The position numbers and the translations under genes are program-made. Of a stretch of DNA of 64,000 bases, positions 1-13,355 are shown in pieces (position 1 is the first letter of the stretch; each line of letters starts with the position of its first letter). The notes under the pieces were generated by a model, which saw only the letters and a program-made list of their open reading frames with translations, did not search any database and was not told where the DNA came from. The stretch is from positions 122,128,375 to 122,192,374 of the forward strand of contig CM034546.1 of NCBI GenBank assembly GCA_020055645.1, read 5' to 3'. The stretch comes from Tomocerus qinae (taxonomy: Eukaryota > Arthropoda > Collembola > Entomobryomorpha > Tomoceridae).

Positions 1-2865
1 GTACATCTTTATCTGATTTGTGCTCATCCATCCGGTGTGTATTTTTACACTACTTACCGTAATCTTCAGTGTATTTCTCTACAATGTGTGTGGAATCTTC
101 ATTTAATTCGTTTCTCTTGAAATGCTTCTTTGGTTATGTAGCTAAATAAATACTATATTCTTACCTTAAAAATATGTAACTATCTTTTCATGCTCAAATT
201 AAAGTTTTACAATCGTTTATCTACACCATAGTGCATTAGACTGAATAAAGTAAACAACGGATAATATTTTCTGTTACCTGATTCCTTTGATTAATATGTC
301 TAGATTTTATGTTCTAGAGAAATTCAGTGTGCGTAAACAATAATAGTAATTACAAATCGAGAAATTTAACGCAGATTATTTGCCTCAGGCGAAGTTCAAT
401 AAGAAAGTATTTTATCTATTGCGATTCTAAGACTGATTTTATCAGCAATTAAAATGTTAATTGTATTGTTACGGTTATTATAGCTTATTGATATGAGTTA
501 AGCTCTCGCTCTGTATTATAAACTCTAGTCGACTAACTCTACCAAATGATTTTAATTCAACTTCTGTGGGTATCTGCCAATCTATTTAACACCAACGAGT
601 AAAAGCAACTCTCTTTTTCTCCTGTCCTACCAATAAAAACAAATTCTACGATTTAAATTGCCTTTAACAGACTATTTAAAACACAAGTTATTATTCCTGA
701 TAATGTTCTATCTAACTAATTGTAGAAATTCTATATCTCAGATTAAGCTTACGCGTATCTCTATAAAACTATAACATAATAATGCAACTATGTCCACACA
801 ATTATATTATATCTGCTCCGCATGGAGTCTGAAACACACTTTCAGTATCGGTATTAATCACTGTGTACTCGTACATAACAATAAAAAGTCATTTTTATGT
901 ACTCACACACTAAAACTATTGTGCAAGCATGAAAAGTACGATTTATCGTTTGTAAAATATATCGATCCAACTTATCTTCTATACTAGATTCGTTTGATAC
1001 AGAACTATAACCGACTGCGACTATAATATCTTGGTGTAGGGGGTGTATGTTATTGAATGTTGGCAAACAATTCATACAAGGAGACATTTTAAGATTCTAT
1101 TAACTATTACTTCAGTACATCACTACTAAAGATAATCGTCTTGTTCGCGTTGCGCGGTGAAATTCGGAAAGTATGTATGTCCTACGGTTCATCCAATCGA
1201 ATTAGTGTGTTCAATAATGTACCCCAACGCTTACCTCCACGTACTAAATATAACATATTTCATAACAAAGCAGTTCAGTTCATGCGTTCTGTATGCAAAT
1301 ATTTCCAGCATGTGCGTGAAAATTTTAAATTTGACCATTTACATTGTTGAAATTATAATACAAAACAATACACTTGCCAAGTACCTCCTCCCTGTCCGGA
1401 GATGTGGACAGTTTTCTAAAACAAAAGTCCCTACACCTATATCAATGTAAAATCTCTACCTCCGACGCCGACCCACTAAATGAGAAACCATGAAAAGTTT
1501 AATTAGAAAAAGCTCTGCATCTGAAATACTTTCTTCTCATCGTATTGCCCCCGTAATACACACTAGCTTTATTTATAACAGGGCCTAGGTCCTGTGACTG
1601 GCTAGTTATAGTTTAGTAGTTAAGGCATTGAATTGAGATGATATTATGCCTTCCAAATGCGGAGGTACGTATAGATTAAGAAAGCAAATAATAAGGATTG
1701 TTTACTAATTAGACGTTGTTAGAAGTTGTTAGCATCGAAATATTACTGTGAGATATGTCAAAATCTTGAAATGTGCATTTTATACAAAATGAGTAATGTT
1801 ACAGAATAATGCCACTAATAATAACCCTGTTTCAGAACTGAAATAATCTATCATTTGTAATAAGTACTTTAAATTTAATTTTAAAAGTTATCTGGAAAGG
1901 CGTGGAAACTAACAATATACATTTTGGCATAAAATGGCCTTAATTCAACTACATGCAATTTCTTATTTGTAACTAGACATGTAATATAATCTTAAGGAAA
2001 AATCCAATAGCAAATTATTAGCAGAGACCTTGCAATACATGAAGGTAATAAACTTCTATATCATGCAGATTTAAATTATACTGAAAGGAAATCACTAGCA
2101 AGTGGTTTTCGTCAAAACGCAATACCGGCACGGCATTAGTAGTACCATTTCTCATAATAAAATCAAAAGATTGTTATTTTCATACTATATTTTATATTGG
2201 TTTGCGATAGGTACATTACATACCTACATTTAACGTAGCATTCAAATCAATTTTTGAAAATTTTTTGCAGAATTCTCAACACGACGGGCCGCAATTTTTC
2301 ACCAATTTCCTTATAAATAATATTTTACAGTACGAATCTACCCTTGCCGGAAAACGACTTTATTTGAGTTGGAAGACAGGCTAAATCATAATTTTAAAAG
2401 CTTTAAAAAACACTTAAAATAAAAAAATGTTAGTATTCATGATTTGGTTTTATTTATGATTTTGTTTTGATATTTTCTTCGAATGTTATATTCGATATTA
2501 TCTTTTTTGATCTTACAAAAGTAACCAGCGTACTTTGTACACATACCAATGCTAAACAGTTTAATAAGAGCTTTAAAATTCGCAATATCACTGAAATACA
2601 CTAAATATAGTTTATAAATAATTTTTAATTAGAGAATGATTATATTTTAATTCAGGGTGGATATAAAAAGTTTGTTGTCTGCGGCTTTATGGGTTTCTCG
2701 CGCTTTTGTAATTATTTATTAGTTAGTATTAGTATACCTATACAAGAGAATCGTCCCTCATGTTGGATAACTCTTCTAAGGAATTATAATTTTAAAATGT
2801 AGACAACAAAATATCTTTATCAATATGATTACTACTATTGTTCCCATATTAATATGTAGCTCATG
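1..2865. other. AT-rich intergenic sequence, no gene seen
   Basis: Only short open frames occur on either strand and none has recognisable protein features or splice-joined partners. No RNA gene with convincing internal promoter boxes was found. Confidence 0.6.
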
Positions 2866-3198
2866 CAATTTATGCACATGCACTTTTTCTAAATATGAGC
2901 ACCCACGGCCTGTGATTCAAGTTTTCAAGGAGTAAACGCTCATGGAAAATATTAATCATAAAATGAAACAACTTTATTAAATAAAATGCAATGATTCAAT
3001 TTAAATATGATAATGGCTTCATTATACCAGGTTTTCATATAGATCTCACCTATAGATTCATTCCCATGTACTTTTTTTCTAAATAACAGTCGACTAATCG
3101 AAGGAGTAATCGTTCATAGAAAAGGTCATCATGATTCATGGAATAATTTTGTTTAAAAATGCAATTTAAATTATGGTAATGACTTCATCATGTCAGTT
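2866..3198. repeat. Diverged direct duplication, about 170-bp unit
   Basis: Two successive stretches share blocks in the same order: a cactttttctaaata block, a caaggagtaaac/cgaaggagtaat block, a short block around tcatggaaa, a aatgcaattt-type block, and a final atggcttcat/atgacttcat block. The copies are diverged and differ by small indels. No coding potential is seen. Confidence 0.5.
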
Positions 3199-3237
3199 TT
3201 AGCTCGCCTGAGGAAGCGAGCTTATAGAACCGCACAG

Positions 3238-3293
3238 TCTGTCCGTACGTCCGTACGTCCGTCCGTACGTCCGTCCGTACGTCCGTCCGTCCC
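3238..3293. repeat. (GTCC/GTAC)n tetranucleotide microsatellite
   Basis: Alternating gtcc and gtac tetramers run for about 55 bases immediately inside the left inverted repeat of the element described for this region. The same kind of run, on the opposite strand, occurs inside the 18.67-18.95 kb element. Confidence 0.85.
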
Positions 3294-3669
3294 CACGATA
3301 ACTTTCGAAAGCAAAGGCGGATATTGACCAAACTTGGCAAAAACAATGCCTATGGGCCACTGACGATCCCTATTGAATTTGAAGTAAATCGGTCCATTGG
3401 TTGCTGAGATACCGCGCGCTCACTTTGTCTTCATTTTGATAGTCAAAGTGAAAATTTGGCATTAAATGGACATTAAAAAGTTCAATGGCGTTTCCTATAA
3501 ATTGTTAGCGGGATAGTATAAAATATTTCACTCCGCTTCTACCAAATTTAAGATATAATAAAGCAAATCAAACCGGAAAATAACTATTAGAGGACAGAAA
3601 TAAATCTATTTCGCATTTGTATTCAATTATATAGTCAAACTTGCATTTTTCGAATTCCTATTGATTTTG

Positions 3670-4110
3670 ATAAACAATATTGACCGATTTTGATTCCCTT
3701 TTGATTTTCATAGTCAATATTAATTAATTTTGATTTTCTGTTAATTTTAATACTCAATACTAACTAATTTTGATTTTCTGTTGATTTTCATAGTCAACGT
3801 TAATCAATTTTGATTTTCTGTTGATTTTAATAGTCAGCATTAATAAATTTTGATTCCCTTCTGATTTTCATAGTCAACATTAATCAATTTTGATTTTTTG
3901 TTGATTTTCATTGCCAAAATTGATCAATTTTGATTTTCTGTTGATTTTCATAGTCAACATTATTCAATTTTGATTTTCTGTTGATTTTCATAGTCAACAT
4001 TAATCAATTTTGATTTTTTGTTGATTTTCATAGCCAACATTAATCCATTTTGATTTTCTGTTGATTTTCAGTCAACAATTATCAATTTTGATTGTATGTT
4101 GATTTTTCAA
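3670..4110. repeat. 40-bp minisatellite, about 11 copies
   Basis: The unit reads approximately tagtcaacattaatcaatt followed by ttgattttctgttgatttt-type sequence, with single-base variation between copies and a period of 40. It lies inside the inverted-repeat-bounded element. Copies are degenerate at the left edge and most uniform in the middle, the usual signature of unequal exchange. It is not a CRISPR-type array, as there are no unique spacers. Confidence 0.8.
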
Positions 4111-4288
4111 GTGATATAGCTTCGTTTCCCTATAATATCAATGTCTGAATTTTTAATATGTCGTAGCTATATATATAAAGACTCAGTTCCAAAAGTTTGA
4201 TCAAAATCCGTACGCTCGGTTTTCTGTTACGTGCGAGTACTTTTCGTCTACCAAAATGTGTACACGGCAACCTTTACTCAGGCGAGCT

Positions 4289-5136
4289 TCTGTTACGGCT
4301 TGCTGTAGGTTTTTTTATAGATCTCGCGTGGCTGCATTTCAGCAACCTAGATGCAATGAGTTGCAGTTTAATTTTATACCCGTCCTTGACTCAATAAGAA
4401 AATCGTCCTGCTAATATTTTGCCGACAATGTATTTGGTTAAGGTGTCAATAGCAATTGCATAAGCATTTGCGTGTGAATGAGGAAGGTTCGTGTTTAACT
4501 AAAACTAAGTCAGCCAGTTCAGTGCAACTTGACATCACGAGACAAGTAACATGAACATTACGTGACATATACACGCGAGACACTATCATAACTTACATCA
4601 ATGTCCCACAAAGATAATTTGTCACCCTAAAAGGACTCATCACCTGTATTTTCTTGAATAGATAGAAACACGTCAGGATTCAGCATTGCGTTTAAAATAT
4701 TTATTTACAAAATATACAGGGATAGATTTAAGAGACGAAATAATAAAGACTTAAAGTGATAATGTATTAATGTCTGAAGCTGTGAATTGTACCAATATAA
4801 AATTAAAATACAAATTAAATGTATTAATTTAGTCTAAATATCATTTGAACTTTGATTTATAATTGCAATGACTAAGATTCTCTCAACAATACTGACAATT
4901 TAATACTAACAACCGTCACAGTCACATTTTCATAAAATAACAATTGTGTATTTAGAACGTAAAAAATTACTGTAAACAAGTCTCGTAGTTGCCTTTCCAG
5001 TATTTGATAAAGGCGGAAAAGCTGTTCAACAAAACCTCAGTATTTAGGAAAGTATCAATTTTCCGACTCCGAAACAGACAAGCAAGACAATTCCGAAATT
5101 ATCTTGTTCGATATGATATTTATTTTGATATACTCG
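4289..5136. other. Intergenic sequence, no gene seen
   Basis: Short unrelated frames only; AT-rich with no recognisable motif. Confidence 0.5.
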
Positions 5137-5462
5137 TGCGAGAATTTTGTTTCCGTTTCTTACATTTTAGTCGTATAGTATAAAATAACATATTATTTAG
5201 GTAGATATGATTGAAAGCATTGAAAAGATTTAGATTGATATTAAAATCAGTATTCTGTATTGATAGATCTGTACAGATCTGCTTTTAGTAAAAATATCCT
5301 TGCGAAAATGTTTGTTGCCGTTTCTTACATTTTAGTGGTATTGAATAAATCAACATATATTATTTAGTCAGATATGATAGAAAACATTGAAAAGATTTAG
5401 ATTGATATTAAAATCTGTATTCACTTTGTATTGATAGATCTGTACAGAATCTGTTTTCAGTA
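5137..5462. repeat. Tandem duplication, about 160-bp unit, two copies
   Basis: Both copies contain tttcttacattttagt, then an attatttag block, then cattgaaaagatttagattg, then a block ending tgatagatctgtacaga, in the same order. They differ by scattered substitutions and small insertions (for example extra bases before tgtattgatag in copy two). Confidence 0.75.
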
Positions 5463-8400
5463 TCATTCAAACGGAGGAGTTAACAATCCATAATTTATTG
5501 AGTATGTGTATAATGTGGAACAAAAGACCTTTTCATCATTGTCTAGACATTTTTTAAGAATTACAAAATTCTTCAATTTTACTGAAACTTGTAAGGGAAA
5601 ATTGGAGGAGCTTGTGTAAGGTCTTACGTGAATAACTAGCTGCATAGGGAAGACAATAATTGAGAGCACGCAATAAATATTATAGCTGATATAACTACAT
5701 AAGTTCTGCTACATCCTCAACAATTCTAATAAGTAGTGACCAAATAACTAAGTAAAGGTATCGGCAATATTAAATATGTTACACATACACTATATCATGT
5801 AGGTATCTCAGGAAAACTTGTCTTACTTAATGCCATAGCTAATGCATATGCAATTGGTACATTGTTATTCACGTGTATTCAAATTTTAATTCCATGTTGT
5901 GGTTAAGTTTTGGTGGCCCTGTTGGAAGATGCTCACTGTTGAGATAATCTTAACGCATTAAATCAAATCAAGTATGTAGAATGGTTATTTGCATATTTAT
6001 TATATACACGGTTGATTGATTAGTAATTTATAAAGGCATGATTATCTGTATGTCTTGTTCTTTCAAAGTGCGTATAGAAGAGAGACTGGCGAAACTCAAC
6101 TTTCAAGATTTACAAAGAGTTATAGTTGCAGACAGAAAAGTTTGAAAGCTTCGTACCGTTTATGTTCACCTTCGTCATAAAATGAAACTGCTTTGGGAAA
6201 CATTTGTTGATTTTTAGCTGATGAAACAGAAACAAGTTATAATCTATTGGGCAAGTACATATCGGCAAGGCTATCGTCATTCATACACCTTTGCATTGAT
6301 CTTAATCCACAATTACAAATCCTGATCAAGCCCAATGAATTAATGTCTGTACTTGTCTCGTTATATTTTTGTCCTAATGTAACTGCATCTGCATAGTTTT
6401 GTACGTCATTAATTTCATAACTCTTATTGCATATACTTTGTGTTATAATTATAAAGCCAATAATGCAATCTATCATTAAATTCTTCCTTTCTATAAGATT
6501 TCAAATAGTCTTCTAAAAAAGTGTTCTTAAAATCAGGTAAATTAATCTATTTGAAATAGAAACAGCTGACTAAAATCAGAATTAAACGGAGTTGTTATTA
6601 CATAAATTTAAGTATATTTACGTAAATTCCATTTTTCTATTCATTATTCACATTCACTACTGTGTAATGACATGATGCAAGTAATAACTATGCTATTTGC
6701 TATATTAAGTGTAATTGGGATGTCATAAGCATAGTCTACTGAGTTCATGTTCATTAACAGCACTTTATATACAAGAAAACCGCCTACTCTACTTTAATAG
6801 AACCTTTGTGGCTTGTTTGACTAACTCTTTGACTTTCTTCTTGCATTACTAATTTACTTTTTGATCTCTGCTGTCGCAAATATCATTGATAGACATGATT
6901 CTCATGCTTCTTATAATTCTTCTCATTTATTTTATGTTTTTTTGAAGGTACACGTATTTTCTCTAGGTTTATTTATTGTTTATTTTAGACAAAGGACAAT
7001 GTCAGTATTCAAAATTTAGATGCATTGACATTTATGATTTATTCTCCAAAATTCCTTTGACACGAAGTAATAGGTAATCAAATTAATGTACCTTACAGTT
7101 TAGGAAGTGCAGTAAAAATTGTGGCCAGGAAAGAGGAAGCATTCTTATTAATTATGTCATTTATTATTATACGTATTTCATGTAACTCAATTAAATTATA
7201 ATTGCATGTAGACAGTTAATAACCTTACTGATTGCCCATTTCACAATGTAATAAATGATCTAAAGGTAAATATGAGTATCTATTAATAATAATCATGTTA
7301 CAATTATAGTAGTATTGAAGTATATGAGTATATGAACCATTTATTTCAATTTTTAGGAATTGTAGATAATGCAGTTCCCAAAGGCTATGTACTGTGTTAC
7401 TATGTATTAGTATTTGGGTTAAACGTTCGCCCTTTTGACTTTATTGAGTATTATTATCTAAAGAAAAGTATGAGTGCTTAGTTCCATATAGAATAAAATG
7501 AATAACAGTTTTCGCAGAGGCACTAGTTCATTTACTAGTTTAGTTTTTGTTCTCTAGTGCATGAAAGTTTCTAGTTGGATTAATTAGACTGAATTTGTTG
7601 GTGAGGACGAAGAAACCACAAGGAACTGTAGGGAAGGACTGTTAAGCTATAAAATTGTAATTCAAGTTTTGCAATTCACATTCTTCTAAACCTGTGCTAT
7701 TATTGCTTTACGATTCTACTAGATCGTTTCTTCTAGACTTCGTCTAAGAGAGTAGCTAAAACTACTAGAATGCACATTCACAATTAGTACAAATACCAAA
7801 ATTTCTTCTAGAGTTCAAAGTCCAACTTAGACAGACGTTTATGTAAACTCATATCTAATGAATACTGCGAACTGGTGAAACATGTCCTGTTCTGCTACAT
7901 GGACTTTTTTAGCACACAAAGCTCAGCCAGAAGCAATAATATAGAACAGACATCTGAACGCACAAGTAATCTCTACCAACCTACGTCATTCAACTATCTT
8001 AGCCTACCTTATTGGAGATTTCTCACGTATTACATACTAACAGTTACTTACTACCCTAAACTTTCTTGTAGTGTTTACATTTTTTAATCTCCCAATTGTA
8101 AAAATGTCCTGCTTTTTTTAACAAAATTGTAAACCGACCCAAACTAATCAAAGCTAAACTAACTCGAATTACAACACAATATAAATATACGCACTCGATT
8201 AACTTTGTTGATTGATCCTCCTTCCTGCAATAGAACTACTGGATACTTACCTTTATTAGGGTTACATTCTTATATTACAGTAAAAACTATAATGTAATAC
8301 TATGTAGGCACAGAAGGTAGTAAGAGCAAAAGAGACTTACACTAAACAAGTATGAAATCAATCAAACTACCTACCACATTGCATTTTAAGGGGATTTATT

Positions 8401-9414
8401 CATACTTGCCATGCATTAATACATGCATTATATTATAATAGTGACTATTGGTAGGAAACGACTCAAGTTTATTTGGTGTACAGACTTTTTGCATACGTCA
8501 AGAAAAAACTTCCATCTTGAGATAATACTAAGAGGACAACAATAAATGTCGATAGTTAGCCTTCTTTATGACCTACATAATAAGACAAAAATATTGTGTC
8601 TACTATAAAAATATTATTTTATTCTTATTTATTTCATTCAATTAATTGTATACAGATGCATCGAGTTTTCCGAGTTATGAACTGTCTGTTGTGATACTCG
8701 TCTATGATGTACTATACAAAATGTCACTATAGCTGTGTACTTAGCAATTCGGATGTTAATATAGCTTGTCTTCTTGCGATGATCGTTGTTAATGATTCAG
8801 GATGCGTTCAACAGCACAAATTACAAGCTGTATTAAGCTTCGTCTAGGTTGATAACGATGCGGCTACTTTTTACATAACTTTTTATGCGACTGTCATCAA
8901 AACTCACAGACCCTTGTTAAGCTATTCATGTTCAGACGAGGTATATGAAACGATTAGCTAGTAATTCCTAATACTCCTATCAACTATGGCCACTACCAAC
9001 AGCGACTATTGTCACCTATGTTTAAAGATGTGATTCAGATTAAGCTAAAAATGACTGCATAGTTTTCTAAAGACTTTACTCTTTAAAGAACCTTCCTTTT
9101 CCTACCTGATTAAGTGATAATCACTGAATTAACTACGGAAAAATGGAATCTTATGGCTCACACAGATTTTTGATGGCAAGAAATTTTAGTAAACAGTCGT
9201 AATTTGCATGGTGCGTTATAAAAATCATGTGAATTTATCTGGTATTTAAGGGAATAATGTATGGTACCAATAAGAGTACCAATTGTAAGTAAGGAGGGTA
9301 AGTAAAGGGTTAAACAATGTATTGAGGTATTCGGAAGGTAAGGACTTTTGCAATTAAGTTTCCCGGTTACCAAGTCACGTGAATGAACTTTGACTATATA
9401 ATCTGCTATTAATT
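5463..9414. other. Intergenic sequence, no gene seen
   Basis: Nothing beyond short chance frames. No splice-joined coding series, RNA gene or clear repeat family was recognised in this stretch. Confidence 0.5.
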
Positions 9415-9708
9415 TTTTTTGGGAAAAAAGATTCGGCTCCGTGAATACTGGACGTAAAATGACAAGATTGGTCTCTAAAAACGCAGAATTGGCTGTTTTA
9501 CATTAATTCCCAAAAACATTCTTGATTTTCATCTTTGCCTGTGCAATATAAGGTTTTTACATTCAAAATTGTAATATCTCAAAATTGGAGTATAAAATCA
9601 AGAATTTCTTTGGGAATTACTGTGAAACAGCCAATTCTGCGTTTTTAGAGACCAATCTTGTCATTGTACGACCAGTATTCAGGGAGCCGAATCTTTTTCC
9701 CCAAAAAG
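9415..9708. mobile_element. Foldback/MITE-like hairpin element with arms of about 115 bp
   Basis: The left arm (about 9415-9530) and right arm (about 9593-9708) are reverse complements over almost their whole length, including gattcggctcc, gacaagattggtctctaaaa and acgcagaattggctgttt. Only a few mismatches are seen (for example tggacgtaaaa against tggtcgtacaa). The loop is about 60 bases. No coding frame lies inside, so it is non-autonomous. Target-site duplication is not obvious because both ends run into T- or A-rich tracts. Confidence 0.85.
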
Positions 9709-9877
9709 GTTATATCATTTCATTTTGCTGGATTGTCATAGAGTAATTTTCAATGCCTTCGTGCATTTTTAAATCGTAGCCATAGATACATCCCCATCCT
9801 CTTATTTGACATTTGTTTATTGAATTCCCCCAACAATTCCCCTTATTTTGAAAAGCCCTGAACCTTTGAAGCATAAA

Positions 9878-10512
9878 TTAATGAAAATCGATGAAAAACG
9901 ATGAAAATCGATGAAAATCGATGAAAATCGATGCAAATCGATGCAAATCGATGAAAAACGATGAAAAACGATGAAAAACGATGCAAATCGATGAAAAACG
10001 ATGAAAAACGAATGAAAAACGATGAAAAACGATGAAAAACGATGAAAATCGATGAAAAACGATGAAAAACGATGAAAAACGATGAAAAACGATGGAAAAC
10101 GATGAAAAACGATGAAAAACGATGAAAAACGATGAAAATCGATGAAAATCGATGAAAATCGATGAAAATCGATGAAAAACGATGAAAAACGATGAAAATC
10201 GATGAAAAACGATGAAAAACGATGAAAATCGATGAAAATCGATGAAAATCGATGAAAATCGATGAAAAACGATGAAAATCGATGAAAATCGATGAAAATC
10301 GATGAAAATCGATGAAAATCGATGAAAATCGATGAAAATCGATGAAAATCGATGAAAATCGATGAAAATCGATGAAAAACGATGAAAATCGATGAAAATC
10401 GATGAAAATCGATGAAAATCGATGAAAATCGATGAAAATCGATGAAAATCGATGAAAATCGATGAAAATCGATGAAAATCGATGAAAAACGATGAAAATC
10501 GATAAAAATCGT
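9878..10512. repeat. 10-bp satellite, about 63 copies
   Basis: The unit is GATGAAAATC with a common variant GATGAAAAAC and rarer GATGCAAATC. The AAAAAC variant dominates the left third (about 9950-10135) and the AAAATC variant the right two thirds. A few inverted copies (tcgtctttcatcgtttttcatc-like) close the right end at 10510-10530. Because 10 is not a multiple of 3 and the unit lacks a stop in the reverse frames, long spurious open frames of repeated aromatic residues result. These are not genes. Confidence 0.95.
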
Positions 10513-10530
10513 CTTTCATCGTTTTTCATC

Positions 10531-13355
10531 TTTTTTTATGTTTTTTATCAGATTTAAGGACAAGGAAATTCTGCAATACTGAATTGAAAAATAACTACCT
10601 ATTTAAAATTTGTCTCCTAAAGAATTTACAATAAATGTTCGGCTAAATAAATTATGGATTTCTTGCATCACTTTTTCCACATTTCTCCACTTAGTTCCTT
10701 TTAATTTCTTGTGAGGTATTCTGTGTTACAGCCCTTATCTTCACCACTTATAGATTTATACGAATTGATCACAAATATCATGCCTGCTGACATGTGATGT
10801 CGGTTGAGATGAAAACACTGTTACACACCTGCTATAAATTTCCACTTAAGAAACAGGTTATGACTTGGATAAGTGTAAACGTAACCATCCAGTTAAACAC
10901 GTACCTTTATGCGTGAAAATCATGTACCCTGTGCCATATACAAAAGTAATAATATAATACAGCTAGTCAGACCTAATAATAAAAGAACAACATTGGTATA
11001 TGTAGATGAACACTTGTAACTTATACTGTGATCCCGACTGGTAACTTCTGCTTTACTAAACATGAACTTTTTGCAACCTAGCAAGAAGAAGAAGGCGAAT
11101 GTCAATTTTACGACAAATATCTAGAATCAATACCAGTAGCAGTAGCAAGTGCTAAGAGTTGCCAATACGATAATTCACAAAGGAAAATTGCCTATCTAGT
11201 ATTAATTTAATTATTTTTGCATTCTTCTATGGATCTGCAAGATGAGGTTACCTGTCAGTGTCAATTTCAGACAGTCCTCAAAGACTTTTTATTAACGAAT
11301 CGTAAAAAGCGAATCCTCCTCAAATCCAGTTACAATTACAAGAATATACCAATCATAATATATTAAAACAAGGAAGAAACATAAGTTTGCCATGGAATAA
11401 TCTGTTGTTAATTACTATATGAAATAATGTAGGATGAAATAATATATAAGTTAGCATTATTGCACAATTAATAATATTCTGAGACGATATTGGCAATTTT
11501 TTCCATTGCAATTGAATAAAGATTATATTGTCCACTGAAGCAATGATAATGATAGTAATTTCAGTATAGTAATGACATGTTAAATGTTACAACATGAACT
11601 TTTAAGATTATTAAAATTAATAAGGAGATCAAATGAAGATAATGAGAGTAAACTATGTAGAAACAGAGGTAAACATTTTCTACATTATGCATTCTATGAT
11701 CTTTGCTGCGTACTTGCATCAAGTCATTTCTAAGATCACGCATTAAATTCTAAAGTCACGCTAATATTCAGTATCTCTCTTAAGTGCTACATGCACGAAA
11801 TTAGTTCGTCTAGAGCATAGTTGATAACAATAGAAAAGTACAAACTCAACAGTTTATGTACAACGGTGCTTAATTGTAAAAGTCGGCTAAATAGGAATGC
11901 TAACTTTTTAAGTAGGTACCATAATGTTCTAATAAACAAGGTTTAGCAGAGAAAAAATCATAATCACATCTAATCCTTAGTAGTTTAGGAGTGGAAACAA
12001 ACCCCAGAAGTAAAACCCCACCCTCCCAGCTACACAGAAATGTTGCAATTAAAGGTATAAGATTTATGATCGATAATTCCTATTGTAGTACCTATATAGC
12101 GGATACGGATGTAATGCTAGGGTTATCAACACAAATTATTGGCATGTAGAATATGTCAAAATATTTTGCCATAAAAAATTTTTGGCACATTCTACATTTG
12201 CATTTTATATTATGCCTTTGACAAAAAATTGCAATGGCTTTTGAGACTAAACAAGATTTTGTGTCAAATGCTAAGTGACAATTAGATTTGAGATTTCGCC
12301 GGATAAATGAATTTATCCCAGATTGTAATTGAAATAGTAGGAATATTAATTATAGAGCAATAATGAATAGGATTGAAAAGAAAATATAAAAATGTTTAGC
12401 TCAATGGCTAATGACTGTATTGCTTATCATGCTATCAGGTTTAGTTTATCGTTGGCTAAGTAAGCTAACTCTATATGGCAATTAGTAATGATATGTGTGT
12501 ACATGTACATGTTACCATTATCGTTATCTGTTTAATTGTATTAAATGTTAGCTCCCGATATCTACTAGAAAGGGGGCTAAGAATTTTTAAGGTATAGTCA
12601 GCTGTATGAATATCTAATTCACTTAACCCTAGTATTATAGGTATACGGAAAAGTAGAGCGACTCAAGTTATTCAACTGTTGAAGCTTCGCAAAACTTGAA
12701 TTGTACAGTGGAAAATATAGGGGAACAAAAGGAGAATTAAGTGTATTAGTTTACGAATTGAAACTAGTACAAATAACCACTATCTGTTTCTACACCACCG
12801 TTATTGCTAGCACTTTAGGCATCTCTATGTATTCATGTATATAGAAGGGTTCGTAGTAGTTAGGGATATGATTACAATTTACGATATTGTTCTATGATTA
12901 CGATACTAGCTATACAACTGTACGATCCTTTGTGAATGGCACAATAAGTATGTAGGTGTGTGTGCAAATGTGCCCCTAAACAGCAAGCATGCAATGTAAT
13001 AACATTAGTCAGCTCTCAAGTGCTAGATAGGTATTCTAGTTTACAGAGTCGTAATTATAGTACATAGTGGGGAACAAATTTTGAGAAAGTAAACATTTAG
13101 TAGATCTTGGGTAAATATTATTAACAATGAGGTGTCTATCATCCAGTCCGTCGTGAACCTCCTTCTGGAGAGCTAGTGAAGAAAAAGAACTTCTCTTCTT
13201 CAGTAGCTCCAAAGCCATTCGGCAAGGAACATTCTAGTTCTGTTTGGTGTTCAATTAATTATTATCGGATCGGGTTACCCGGTTCGGTTTTAGTCAGTGC
13301 CTAACTATTATACATTATTAGATTTTCAAACTTTCGTGCCAACAAATTAAACAAC
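10531..13355. other. Intergenic sequence leading into the CFA gene
   Basis: No gene is seen. A small imperfect palindrome with atgtagaat...cattctacat ends lies near 12145-12200. The last few hundred bases should hold the promoter and 5' leader of the CFA synthase gene. The context caacATGG at its start codon is acceptable, but no specific promoter element can be assigned. Confidence 0.5.

Larger units (their letters stand above)
3201..4288. mobile_element. TIR-bounded non-autonomous element with GTCY microsatellite and 40-bp satellite
   Basis: A perfect 12-base inverted pair, AGCTCGCCTGAG at 3201-3212 and CTCAGGCGAGCT at 4277-4288, bounds the segment. The left end also forms a short hairpin (GCTCGC...GCGAGC, 3202-3221). 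Next comes a GTCC/GTAC tetranucleotide run, then a core containing a sequence near ggtccattggttgctgagat, then the 40-bp satellite. The order subterminal inverted repeat, GTCY microsatellite, core resembles DINE-1/HINE (Helentron-associated) elements known in arthropods. That family assignment is inference. No transposase frame is present. Confidence 0.55.

Noticed and set aside
1595-1670. tRNA-like string with an A-box-like tagtttagtagttaagg
   Set aside because: No B box and no acceptor-stem pairing; not a tRNA.
3670-4110. CRISPR-like regularly spaced repeat
   Set aside because: Contiguous 40-bp minisatellite without unique spacers, in a eukaryotic genome.
9843-10529. Long reverse-strand open frames (over 200 codons) of repeated Phe/Ser/Ile/His
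   Set aside because: They are produced by the 10-bp satellite, which is open in more than one reverse frame; no independent coding evidence.
13036-13218. 60-codon minus-strand frame just upstream of CFA
   Set aside because: Short, no domain, lies in the expected promoter and leader; no support.
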